NCBI RefSeq assembly: GCF_001668725.1
Contig: NZ_LZKL01000091.1
Coordinates: 32,873 to 96,872 of the forward strand
DNA length: 64,000 nt
Direction of reading: 5' to 3'
Source of the DNA: Mycobacterium sp. E787
GTDB taxonomy: Bacteria > Actinomycetota > Actinomycetes > Mycobacteriales > Mycobacteriaceae
Shown: positions 55,648 through 63,666 of the stretch, in pieces
Layout: the number at the start of each line of letters is the position of its first letter
Numbering within the stretch: the first letter of the stretch is position 1
Notes under the pieces: generated by a model
What the model was told of the DNA's origin: nothing
Databases searched by the model: none
Seen by the model: only the letters and a program-made list of their open reading frames with translations
Made by a program: the position numbers and the translations under genes

Positions 55648-56151
55648 TCAGCGCCGGAAGACAACCCACCTCATCGCGCTGTACATGTACACGGCTTCGC
55701 ATACGCCGGCCACCAGCCGCGACAACTGGTATTGCAGGCCAAGGGCCGTCAGCACGCTGGACACCCCGAGGATGAAAGCGAGGTAGTTGACGACGACGAC
55801 CACGGCGTAGACCACCACCTGTGGTCCGACCGGAGCATGGGAGCGAAAGTTGAAGGTGCGGTTGAGTAGGTAGCTCAGGGTGAAAGCCGACGCGTACGCG
55901 ATCGTGACCGCAACCGGGACCGGAAGGCCGAGACCGCTGCGAAGAGCTGTGAGGATCGCGAGATCGGCGCTGAAGGTGAGGCCGTTGATGATGCAGAAAC
56001 CCAGGAAGGTCGGCGCAATGACCGATCCGAGCCCCCACGGGAGCCGACCGACGACCACCTCGCAGAACCGATGAAATCGGTCGACCGGCCGCGATCGACC
56101 GGCACCCAATTCGGCTCGCACACGCGTACGGTCCCACGGCCAGGTATCCAC
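55648..56151 (-). CDS. GtrA-family membrane protein
   Basis: A 167-residue GtrA-like protein with four hydrophobic segments. The blocks FLGFCIINGLTFSADLAILT, YASAFTLSYLLNRTFNFRS and YSAMRWVVFRR are the family pattern. GtrA proteins help flip or scaffold undecaprenyl or decaprenyl-linked sugars; the mycobacterial homologue Rv3789 is linked to arabinan synthesis. GTG at 56151 has no clear ribosome site; a later start is possible. Confidence 0.8.
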   Translation of the reverse strand: MDTWPWDRTRVRAELGAGRSRPVDRFHRFCEVVVGRLPWGLGSVIAPTFLGFCIINGLTFSADLAILTALRSGLGLPVPVAVTIAYASAFTLSYLLNRTFNFRSHAPVGPQVVVYAVVVVVNYLAFILGVSSVLTALGLQYQLSRLVAGVCEAVYMYSAMRWVVFRR

Positions 56152-56277
56152 CGTGTGATCAGTGGGCCAACTCTCCGCGGAATGCGAAGCCGACCCGCGC
56201 TGGAATTGAAGAGTCCCTCGCTATTCCGCGGTGCTCAGTGGCATACGACGAAGGTTTGTCGTCCGTGCCGTTGAATT

Positions 56278-56781
56278 GTGCCGTCGTGGAGGGCCGGGGG
56301 CGTCGAAGAATGCACTGGATCGGCGTGTGGGGGCGGTCAACCCGACCACTATGACTGGTTGTCGGAATATCTCGCGGCGCGTGGGTTGAAGCCGTTTGTC
56401 CGCTTCTTACCGGTCACCATCCTGGCGACGCTGGCTGCCGCGACGTTGCTGATGCCGAGCAGCCCGTCGGGGCCCCGAACACTCGCGCAGCGAGCCGTGG
56501 CGCTGGTGTTCATCGTGAGTCTGGCCGGAATGGCGTTGGTGTGGGCGCTGACTTGGCCGACGCGCGTTCAATCCCAGGTGTTTTCAACGGCGGCGACGCT
56601 CGGCATCGCCGCGACCTGCCTGATCGAGAGCGATCCGCGCAGCGGAATGCTGGGGTGCGCCGCATTCGACGGCCAGCTTGGGCGTCAGCAGCGTCCGGCT
56701 GTCGCCGGAAGGCGAAACGCGCTGGGGGAAACCAAGTTCGGCATGCCGACATTCCGGTACCGCCCGGCCGCTGAAGCCTAG
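56278..56781 (+). pseudogene. Truncated diguanylate cyclase (N-terminal membrane part only)
   Basis: A 167-codon frame whose segment QPDHYDWLSEYLAARGL and the following hydrophobic helices (up to LIESDPRSGMLGCAAFDG) match, as I recall the family, the N-terminal membrane sensor of mycobacterial GGDEF diguanylate cyclases. The remaining TM helices and the whole GGDEF domain are missing; the sequence after GCAAFDG is unrelated (Arg-rich, then noncoding-like). It is a 5' remnant of a c-di-GMP synthase gene. No start with a ribosome site is convincing. Confidence 0.65.
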
Positions 56782-57491
56782 TCGTGGTTGCAGGCCTCGC
56801 CCACGAGATTGATCGCGCGGTAACTCTTGCCGCGGCCGCTTGCGGCCGGGCCGGCGATGATCATCGCCGCCTCGACCGGTGACGACCATGCGGTGTCGGC
56901 GCCGGTGAAGACGACGCTGGGAACCAGCACCGTCGCGGTGACCGCCTTGGCGCCCTCGCCCTTGAGCGTCACCATGACACAGCGGCCGTCAAGGTCGGGC
57001 ACGTCACCGGTGCGGACATCTTTGTCGTAGAAGTCCAGCGAGCGATACCCGTCGGCATACTGCAGGACCCGCTCTTTGTTGAGGTCACCGAAGGTGAAGT
57101 ACGCGAGCGTGATGCCGCCGCCGGTGAGGTCGTATCGCACCGCTTCCGTCGCGATCTTCGAGGTGGCTGCCAGCTCTATCACCGCGAACTTCGCCCCGGA
57201 CAGCTCGAGCAACCCGATCAGATCGCCAAGCCCTCGTTGATACGCCGGGTCCGACAGGTCGTTCGAATAAACGGTATGGGCGCGGCCGCCGTCGGCGATG
57301 GTCGTCTTGTACTCGACGACGTCGGCCGCACCGGGCTTGGTGATGGTGGCCGGCAAGCGGGAAAACTTCATCTCGGCGACGATGGCGCTGATCCGGCGGG
57401 CGGAGTCCAGTGGCACTCCCGCGACGTCGACGGGTCCGAGCCGCTCGGCTCGGCCTATCCATCCGCCACAGCGTTCGATCGTGACTTCCAT
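56778..57491 (-). CDS. Emfourin-like domain protein
   Basis: A 237-residue protein. Residues about 1-95 match the emfourin pattern, a protealysin (M4 metalloprotease) inhibitor fold: VTIERCGGW at the N-terminus, MKFSRLPAT in the middle, then YKTTIADGGRAHTVYSNDL. The second half (about 105-237, TLAYFTFGDLNKERV ... MVTLKGEGAKAVTATVL) is not recognised. No signal peptide is seen and no M4 protease gene is near. ATG at 57491 follows GGAAGG. The function could be protease inhibition or an unrelated use of the fold. Confidence 0.7.
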   Translation of the reverse strand: MEVTIERCGGWIGRAERLGPVDVAGVPLDSARRISAIVAEMKFSRLPATITKPGAADVVEYKTTIADGGRAHTVYSNDLSDPAYQRGLGDLIGLLELSGAKFAVIELAATSKIATEAVRYDLTGGGITLAYFTFGDLNKERVLQYADGYRSLDFYDKDVRTGDVPDLDGRCVMVTLKGEGAKAVTATVLVPSVVFTGADTAWSSPVEAAMIIAGPAASGRGKSYRAINLVGEACNHD

Positions 57492-57571
57492 CGCCACCCT
57501 TCCTTCCGGGTTCCGGACGCCAACAGCGTGTCAGCTGCGACGGCGCACCACACGCGTAGTCGACTACTCGA

Positions 57572-58000
57572 CTAGCTCGTCTTCCGTTGTCGCGCCGATC
57601 CCACCCGCATCAGGCGATCCCAGAAGTCCTCCAACTCCACGTGGCCCTGCTGGCGAGGCCTGCGCGCGTAAAACCGGGACTGGTCGTAGCTCCCGGGACA
57701 AGAGAACTTGTGCAGCTGCAGACAGTCTGAGGGCCAGCGCTTTTCGCGGGTGCAATCGAGATCGACCACCAGGCGCGTTCGACGATCGATCGCGAACCGA
57801 TTGCCCTGGTAGCTCTCCGTCGTCGGGACCATCTCGGCGTCGAACAGCCCCCACCCGCCATAGGCGGTCTTCAGCCACACCGTCTCCGCACCGCAATGAC
57901 CGCACGGCGCGATCGTCGAAGGTTGTTCCCAGCACGGCACAACCGGAGTGTAGGGAGCCACGCCGACAGCGGCCGTCCGACACGCGAGGCCACCGACCAC
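57572..58000 (-). CDS. Hypothetical protein with cysteine motifs
   Basis: A frame of up to 142 residues from GTG 58000. A CxxC pair (PCGHCGAETVW) in the N-terminal third and further Cys (LDCTREKRWPSDCLQ, KFSCPG) suggest a zinc site. A Trp/Tyr-rich middle and an Arg-rich tail follow. GTG codons at 57961 and 57940 are alternative starts; none has a clear ribosome site. It lies divergent to the HadA/HadB-like gene. Confidence 0.5.
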   Translation of the reverse strand: MVGGLACRTAAVGVAPYTPVVPCWEQPSTIAPCGHCGAETVWLKTAYGGWGLFDAEMVPTTESYQGNRFAIDRRTRLVVDLDCTREKRWPSDCLQLHKFSCPGSYDQSRFYARRPRQQGHVELEDFWDRLMRVGSARQRKTS

Positions 58001-58113
58001 CGCGGCGAAACAAGCCGGCGAAGCCTATCGGCGTGTTTAGCTCCGATTTCCGCACGTTAGTGTGCTTGGGTCGGCCTCATCGAAATAGGCCGACAGAAAA
58101 GTTGAGCAACTAC

Positions 58114-59145
58114 ATGACCGCAGCAACAGAGGTGTCGGCGCTCGAATCGCGGGTCGGCCACTACTACCAGATGGACGGCACCTACCTGGTCGGCCGCGAG
58201 AAGGTTCGCGAGTACGCCCGCGCAGTGCAGGACTACCACCCCGCGCACTGGGATGTCGACGCCGCCGCTGAGCTGGGCTACCCCGGCCTGGTGGCGCCGC
58301 TGACGTTTACCTCAGTTCCCGGCATGATGTGCAATCGCCGGATGTTCGAATCGGTGGTCGTCGGGTACGACACCTACCTGCAGACCGAAGAAGTCTTCGA
58401 ACAGCACCGCCCGATCGTGGCCGGTGACGAGCTGCGCATCGACGTCGAACTGGCATCGGTGCGCAGGACCGCCGGCAGAGACTTCATCACCGTCACCAAC
58501 ACCTTCACCGACAGTGACGGCGAGCGCGTACACACCCTGCACACCACCGTCATCGGCGTCACGGCCGAAGATGTCGATCCGGCGATCAAATCGGCCGCGC
58601 CGAAAATCATGATGCACGACGTGGACCTCCTCGCGATCGCCGAATCGGGCGCAGGGTACGAGAAGACGGTGCGGCCTGCGGGCGAGGTTCGGATCGCCCG
58701 GGGAGGCACCACCCGTACGCCGGGCACGCCGTCCTTCGAGGACGTTCAGGTCGGCGACCAGCTGCCGGCGCATCACACCCGACTGTCGCGCGGCGACCTG
58801 GTGAACTATGCCGGCGTGGCCGGTGACGCCAACCCGATCCACTGGGACGAGGGCATCGCCAAGCTGGCCGGGCTGCCCGACGTGATCGCCCACGGAATGC
58901 TCACCATGGGTCTGGGCGCCGGATTCGCCTCCGCGTGGTCGGGCGACCCCGGTGCCGTAACCCGCTACACCGTGCGGCTGTCCCAGCCGGCGATCGTGTC
59001 GGCGGCGGAGGGTGCGGACATCGAATTCAGCGGCCGTATCAAGTCTTTGGACCCGGATACCCGCTCCGGGGTGGTCATCGTCGGCGCGAAGTCCGGCGAT
59101 CAGAAGATCTTCGGCATGGCGACGTCGAACATCCGCTTCCGCTGA
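58114..59145 (+). CDS. Fused HadA/HadB-like (3R)-hydroxyacyl dehydratase
   Basis: A 343-residue double hot-dog protein. The first half (VGREKVREYARAVQDYHP, GYPGLVAPLTF) resembles the substrate-binding FAS1-type HadA or HadC subunit; the second half has the hydratase-2 dyad D238 and H243 in GDANPIHWDE plus GLPDVIAHGMLTMG, as in HadB. A natural HadA-HadB fusion would dehydrate (3R)-hydroxyacyl-ACP or -CoA in fatty or mycolic acid metabolism. ATG at 58114 has only a weak ribosome site. A long in-frame extension upstream was rejected as noncoding. Confidence 0.88.
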   Translation: MTAATEVSALESRVGHYYQMDGTYLVGREKVREYARAVQDYHPAHWDVDAAAELGYPGLVAPLTFTSVPGMMCNRRMFESVVVGYDTYLQTEEVFEQHRPIVAGDELRIDVELASVRRTAGRDFITVTNTFTDSDGERVHTLHTTVIGVTAEDVDPAIKSAAPKIMMHDVDLLAIAESGAGYEKTVRPAGEVRIARGGTTRTPGTPSFEDVQVGDQLPAHHTRLSRGDLVNYAGVAGDANPIHWDEGIAKLAGLPDVIAHGMLTMGLGAGFASAWSGDPGAVTRYTVRLSQPAIVSAAEGADIEFSGRIKSLDPDTRSGVVIVGAKSGDQKIFGMATSNIRFR

Positions 59146-59185
59146 GTTGCCGTTGGACGCAGGTCGGCTTCGCCCGCTTGGGCGT

Positions 59186-60055
59186 TCACTGAAACCCGGC
59201 ATCACCCGGGTCATGGTCACGACCCACTTTTGTCATGGTCCTCAGTGTCATGCCGATGGCATGCATTCCCGCCAGGGCCGCGCCTCGGAGGTCAGGGTCG
59301 GCGGCGTCCCAATTGGCGATCACCGCGTAGTCGAACCAGACGGAGCCTCGCCCGATCGTCCCGACATCTGCTCTGACGCCCGCGTCGGCGCCAGTTTTGT
59401 TACGAACAAAGAAGTTTCGATCCGACGGCGCATGGGCCAGCGGATCAAGCCCGAACGCCCCCGCGACCATGGACAGGTCTACGGATGTTGCCAGCCAGGC
59501 GTTCACCTGCTCTGAAACCGTTGGGGATATCAGCTCTTGGCGGGCCAGTTGGCTCATTAGAAGCGACAACTCGGAGGCCGAGCCGGTGGACAGCGTCGGC
59601 GGGTCATCTGGGCCTCGGTGGTCCCTGACGTAGTCCAGCAGCGCCGTGTGGACCAAGCCGAGGGACTCGGCAAGGTTGCGAAGCTTGGGCAAGCCCACGT
59701 GCTTGAGCAGTACGTTTGTCGCCAGATTGTCGCTGACGCTGGCAATCAGAACGCAGAGATCCTGGATGGATAACCTGTCGACGTCCAGGTGCTGCCAGAT
59801 CCCCGAATCGGCGACCAAGAGCCCTGGCTCCCGGCCGAGCAAGGTAGCGCCGCTGAGATCGCCCTCTGCCAATTGCCTTGCGACCTCGACGAGTAACAGC
59901 AGCTTGCCGATGCTCGCGGTCTTCATCGGACGGTCGGCGTTACAGCTGGCTAGTTCGTGACCTGCGGCATTTCGAATGCAAACCGACCATTCGATGTTGG
60001 CGCTTGTTGCTGTGACATCGTCGATCGATTGCTGGAGCAATTGGCTATCCGTCAC
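59186..60055 (-). CDS. Class A beta-lactamase-fold serine hydrolase, no signal peptide
   Basis: A 289-residue penicillin-recognising fold protein. The SxxK motif is S48-I-G-K51, SDN is 108-110 and KTG is 220-222. The usual omega-loop Glu166 (ExxLN) appears missing: the equivalent stretch runs DYVRDHRGPDDPPTLSTGSASEL without a Glu before the helix. No signal peptide is present, unlike true mycobacterial beta-lactamases, so it is probably a cytosolic hydrolase or a degenerate acyl-enzyme. GTG at 60055 overlaps the dnaB stop by 4 bp (GTGA), indicating translational coupling. Confidence 0.8.
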   Translation of the reverse strand: MTDSQLLQQSIDDVTATSANIEWSVCIRNAAGHELASCNADRPMKTASIGKLLLLVEVARQLAEGDLSGATLLGREPGLLVADSGIWQHLDVDRLSIQDLCVLIASVSDNLATNVLLKHVGLPKLRNLAESLGLVHTALLDYVRDHRGPDDPPTLSTGSASELSLLMSQLARQELISPTVSEQVNAWLATSVDLSMVAGAFGLDPLAHAPSDRNFFVRNKTGADAGVRADVGTIGRGSVWFDYAVIANWDAADPDLRGAALAGMHAIGMTLRTMTKVGRDHDPGDAGFQ

Positions 60056-63000
60056 CTCGCCATGTTGGCGAAGCGCGACAAGTGCAGCTGGTGCGCGACG
60101 GTCACCGTCTTGGTGGGCCCATTGCGGTGTTTGGCGAGAATGAAATCCGCCTCTCCCCCGCGCGGGTCGTCGCGTTCGAAGGCGTCCGGTCGGTGCAACA
60201 GGATGACGACGTCGGCATCTTGCTCTAAAGAATTGTGCAGGTTAATCCCATTTGCGACGAAATTGTGTGTGTCGTCTACAGTTCCGTCATAAACGTCCTG
60301 CTCGCCAATGTTGGCAATTTCGACGATGCGGTCCCAAAAGACATCGCTAGTAGCGAGCGCATGGATTTCGGGCTCATCTAGTGTCACGGCCATCCGGTGA
60401 AGCAGTGACCGGCCCGGCGCATGTAGCAGTCGTGCGTCGCAAAACCGCGTCTTCATTGCGACTTTCAGTTCGGCACTCGAAAAGGCGTTGCGCGCCACTA
60501 CCTCCCGGACTTTAGCCCAAACCTCGACCGGCACGGTGTCCGCACCCGGCCGGCGGACGCGCGATTGCAGCTGCTGAAGTACAAATTCCGCAGACTTGCC
60601 CCGCGCTCCGTGCACACCAACCTTGGTCAGAAACGCAGTTTGATTCGCCGACCTGTCAATCCATAAGTGCCAGCAGTCGCGGTAGCCCGCCTTGCGCATT
60701 CGAGTAACACGGCTCTGAATACCGAGACGCAGCAGCAGCTGAGCGACATCGTCGATGAGCCGCCGACTAGTGGACGCATAATAGATCTTCGCTTGACCGG
60801 CCACATGTTCCCACCGCACTGACCCGTCGGTGGCCCACAGGTGACGCAGGAACAACGCCACCTGATCGTTCGGCGCACGGAAAACGGCCTCCGGCACGAA
60901 CTTTTCGTAGCTACGCTTGCCGAACAGACCCAAACCGTCGAGCCAGGCGGCAATCGGGTTGCGCCGACCGCGCGCCAGCCGATCCGGGGAAGGCAACCGC
61001 AGCGTGGTCACGCGGGCCGCCGGGTAATCGTCGCGAATCGCGGTCACCCCGAAATGCGCCGCCGAGACCGTCACCGCGACGAGGTTGGCCTCGTCCACTG
61101 ACGCATAGCGGACCGGCTGCCGCTTCACACACGACCCATCGCCGATCATGTGGGCGAGCAGAATCACCTCGGAGTCGTCCATCCGCTGGGTGTCGACGGG
61201 CTCGGGAACGCGTCGCGGCGCCGCGATACGATCGCCAACCTTGAGCTGCTCCAACGGAGTCCAGCCGTCGAGCTTCATGAAGGGATGGTTGCCCGTCGCC
61301 TCGACCTCACGGCCCGAGGCCAGCCGAAGCCGGAACACTTCCTTGCGGCCGCTCGGGAAAACGTTCGTCATCGGCCGCGCGACCATCCTCAGCCGCTCAT
61401 CCAAGGACCACACCAGCGGACGCTCACCGGTGCGCATGAGCTCACCAAACGTGACCTCGGCGCCGGTGTCGGCGCGCAAGATTCGCGTCGCTGCCGTCAG
61501 GCATCCCGATTCACGAAGGTCGGCCAGCATGGGCTTCTTGTCGGTGCGCTGCTCGGGGCCACGGTTGAGCTGGCTGATGGCGACGACGGGAACCTCGAGC
61601 TCTTTGGCCAAAAGCTTTAGGTGCCTTGAGAATTCGGAGACTTCCACCTGCCGCGACTCGTGCTTCTTCCCCGAAGTCATCAGCTGCATGTAGTCGATCA
61701 CGATCAGCCGCAAGTCGGCCTTCTGCCGCAGCCGGCGAGCCTTGGCGCGAATCTCCATCATGGTCAGGTTGGGCGAGTCGTCGATATACAGTGGCGCTTC
61801 GCTGATTTCGCTCATCCGCCGCGCCAACCGCGTCCAGTCATCGTCGCTCATCCGTCCCGAACGCATGTCGGCGAGCTTGATCTTCGCCTCGGCGGACAAC
61901 AGCCGCATCACGATCTCTGACTTGCTCATCTCCAGCGAGAAGATGACGCTTGCAAGGCGGTTCTTGATCGAGCACGAACGCATGAAGTCCAAGCCCAAGG
62001 TGGAATTGTGGGTCGGCACCATTCCCGGGCCTGCGAGGTACAGGCGCGCGGCGTTGTCCACCTCGACACAGCGCACGGGAACGCTATCCACGCGCCGCAC
62101 GGATTCGATGTGCAATACCGGAGTCAACAGGGCCGTGGTGATCCCGTGCCCGGCACAGCGCTTCGATGATCCGGCCGCCGCGATGGTGTCCCAACCGCAC
62201 CGCAACTGGGACGAGGTCCGGATGCCGCGAGTGGTAGGCCATTGGTGCTCGGCGTCGGCGACAATGACCGTCCCGTCCGAGAATTCGATCTCGTAACACG
62301 GATGGCCCAACATGACCCCGGTCGCGGCCACCACCCGTGTCGGCAACCCGTCGGCGTCGAGCAACTCATCACCGACCGCGACGTCACCCATCGTCGTCCA
62401 GCCCGCGGGCGTGGCCAGCGACGTGTTCAACGCGAGGGCCTTCCCCACGCCGGGTCGGGCCGCCACGATGATCATCTGCCCGGGATGCAGGCCGTTGGTC
62501 ACCTCGTCGAGTTCGGTGAAGCCGGTCGGCACGCCGCGGGAGACGCCGCCGCTGGAGGCGATGGCGTCGATCTCATCCATCGTCGGCTGCAGCAGGTCCT
62601 CCAGCGGGACGAAGTCCTCGGAGAGCCGGCGATCGGCTACGTCGTAGATCTCGGCCTGCGCGCGGTCGACGATCTCGGCCACGTCGGCGCCCTCGGCGCC
62701 TGCGTAGCCGTATTGCACGACCCGGGTCCCCGCCTCGACCAGTCGCCGCAGCAGCGCCTTCTCCGCGACGATGCCCGCGTAGTAGCCGGCATTGGCGGCC
62801 GTGGGCACCGTCGAGATCAGGGTGTGCAGGTACGGTGCCCCGCCGATGCGACGCAGCAGGCTACGGCGGTCCAGTTCGGCCGCCACCGTCACGGCATCCG
62901 CCGGCTCGCCGCGCCCGTAGAGGTCGAGGATCGCGTCGTAGATGTTCTGGTGCGCGGGGCGGTAGAAGTCGCCGGGGCGCAGCCGTTCCAACACGTCGGC

Positions 63001-63135
63001 GATGGCGTCCTTGCTCAGCAGCATCCCGCCCAGCACCGACTGCTCCGCCGCGAGGTCCTGCGGGGGCTGACGGCCGAACTCTTCGCTTGGGGGCGGCGAA
63101 CCCATGCCGGAAGTCACGTCATCGACAACCGCCAC
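60052..63135 (-). CDS. dnaB: Replicative DNA helicase DnaB with two inteins
   Basis: A 1027-residue precursor of the hexameric replicative helicase. The exteins are residues 1-232, 378-544 and 969-1027 (458 residues, usual length): N-terminal primase-binding domain, Walker A ARPGVGK split by intein 1, then IFSLEMSKSEI, Walker B-like LIVIDYMQLM and ISQLNRGPEQRTDKKP. Intein 1 (233-377) sits inside Walker A GK/ST; intein 2 (545-968) sits at RESG/S. Both must splice out for activity. GTG at 63135 follows GGGGAGGTGAGGG. The gene is co-translated with the downstream serine hydrolase. Confidence 0.97.
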   Translation of the reverse strand: MAVVDDVTSGMGSPPPSEEFGRQPPQDLAAEQSVLGGMLLSKDAIADVLERLRPGDFYRPAHQNIYDAILDLYGRGEPADAVTVAAELDRRSLLRRIGGAPYLHTLISTVPTAANAGYYAGIVAEKALLRRLVEAGTRVVQYGYAGAEGADVAEIVDRAQAEIYDVADRRLSEDFVPLEDLLQPTMDEIDAIASSGGVSRGVPTGFTELDEVTNGLHPGQMIIVAARPGVGKALALNTSLATPAGWTTMGDVAVGDELLDADGLPTRVVAATGVMLGHPCYEIEFSDGTVIVADAEHQWPTTRGIRTSSQLRCGWDTIAAAGSSKRCAGHGITTALLTPVLHIESVRRVDSVPVRCVEVDNAARLYLAGPGMVPTHNSTLGLDFMRSCSIKNRLASVIFSLEMSKSEIVMRLLSAEAKIKLADMRSGRMSDDDWTRLARRMSEISEAPLYIDDSPNLTMMEIRAKARRLRQKADLRLIVIDYMQLMTSGKKHESRQVEVSEFSRHLKLLAKELEVPVVAISQLNRGPEQRTDKKPMLADLRESGCLTAATRILRADTGAEVTFGELMRTGERPLVWSLDERLRMVARPMTNVFPSGRKEVFRLRLASGREVEATGNHPFMKLDGWTPLEQLKVGDRIAAPRRVPEPVDTQRMDDSEVILLAHMIGDGSCVKRQPVRYASVDEANLVAVTVSAAHFGVTAIRDDYPAARVTTLRLPSPDRLARGRRNPIAAWLDGLGLFGKRSYEKFVPEAVFRAPNDQVALFLRHLWATDGSVRWEHVAGQAKIYYASTSRRLIDDVAQLLLRLGIQSRVTRMRKAGYRDCWHLWIDRSANQTAFLTKVGVHGARGKSAEFVLQQLQSRVRRPGADTVPVEVWAKVREVVARNAFSSAELKVAMKTRFCDARLLHAPGRSLLHRMAVTLDEPEIHALATSDVFWDRIVEIANIGEQDVYDGTVDDTHNFVANGINLHNSLEQDADVVILLHRPDAFERDDPRGGEADFILAKHRNGPTKTVTVAHQLHLSRFANMAR
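60232..61503 (-). mobile_element. DnaB intein 2 with LAGLIDADG homing endonuclease
   Basis: 424 residues inserted at RESG/SLEQDAD. It starts with Cys (CLTAATRILRADTGAE) and ends NGINLHN followed by Ser, a class 1 intein with block B GNHPF. The endonuclease has both DOD-type motifs: LLAHMIGDG (intein 115-123) and FLRHLWATDGS (218-228), each keeping its acidic residue. The M. tuberculosis counterpart, as I recall, has a degenerate second motif, so this copy may still home. Confidence 0.88.
62005..62439 (-). other. DnaB intein 1: class 3 mini-intein at Walker A
   Basis: 145 residues inserted between GVGK and S of the DnaB P-loop. The intein starts with Ala (ALALNTSLATPAGWTT) instead of Cys or Ser, and carries the class 3 W-C-T triplet: W67 in AEHQW, C124 in PVRC and T143 in VPTHN. 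It ends in His-Asn with Ser as first extein residue. No endonuclease domain is present. Splicing by the class 3 route, where the internal Cys attacks first, is expected. Confidence 0.88.
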
Positions 63136-63666
63136 GGACCCTCACCTCCCCTACCACGAGTACCGAACATACATTCGATTCGACGTTCAGAGCATAAGTC
63201 AGGGCGCCGACACCCTACGACCACTTCCACCGATCTCCGCATAGCGCCGGGACGACGGTAAACGTTGCTGGCCAGTACTTAAAGGGGCCGTTGTTCATAA
63301 CGCTGTGCATCGTGTGTGCATATCCTTCGACACCTGTGTTGAGCGGGGTGTGGAGAACCTGTGGATTAATTCGAGGCACCATGACATCGCTGCTGATAAG
63401 GGCAGTACAACTCCCCCCGATTCGTGTGGACAAGAATCTCTACGGCGTGTCGGCGCAGGTTACTGCGTCGGGCGTGTTGGCTTTCGGCCACATTTTCGCC
63501 GCGTTACGGGGTGGTTAAGGGGTTCACTCGACGAGACCCTGGAAATTGTTCGCCAGCCGGCTAGCGCGCCACGCGGCGAAGCCTTGCGCATAGGGGGCGG
63601 CGAGCGCCGAAAACCAGGCGGCGGCCGAGATGCGGCCGCCGCCTGGTGAGAGCAAACGCTACTTAG
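63136..63666. promoter_or_regulatory. dnaB-rplI intergenic region with LexA-like and DnaA-box-like sites
   Basis: A 531-bp region without a gene, locally AT-richer than its surroundings. At 63163-63178, 28 bp before dnaB, is CCGAACATACATTCGA, matching the mycobacterial SOS box TCGAAC-N4-GTTCGA at all but two positions. Three DnaA-box-like 9-mers lie at 63349-63357 (TTCTCCACA on the minus strand), 63360-63368 (TAATCCACA) and 63425-63433 (TTGTCCACA, the mycobacterial consensus). The rplI terminator occupies 63614-63646. Confidence 0.55.
63614..63646 (-). terminator. Rho-independent terminator of rplI
   Basis: A perfect 14-bp GC-rich stem (arms CCAGGCGGCGGCCG and its complement) with a 5-base loop, followed in the minus-strand direction by TTTT. 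It lies 20 bp after the rplI stop and is the clearest intrinsic terminator in the window. Confidence 0.9.

Noticed and set aside
57298..58113. Long in-frame extension before the HadA/HadB-like gene
   Set aside because: The added 272 residues are Arg/Ser/Pro-rich, overlap the opposite-strand cysteine-motif gene and have no homology; the hot-dog domain starts at 58114.
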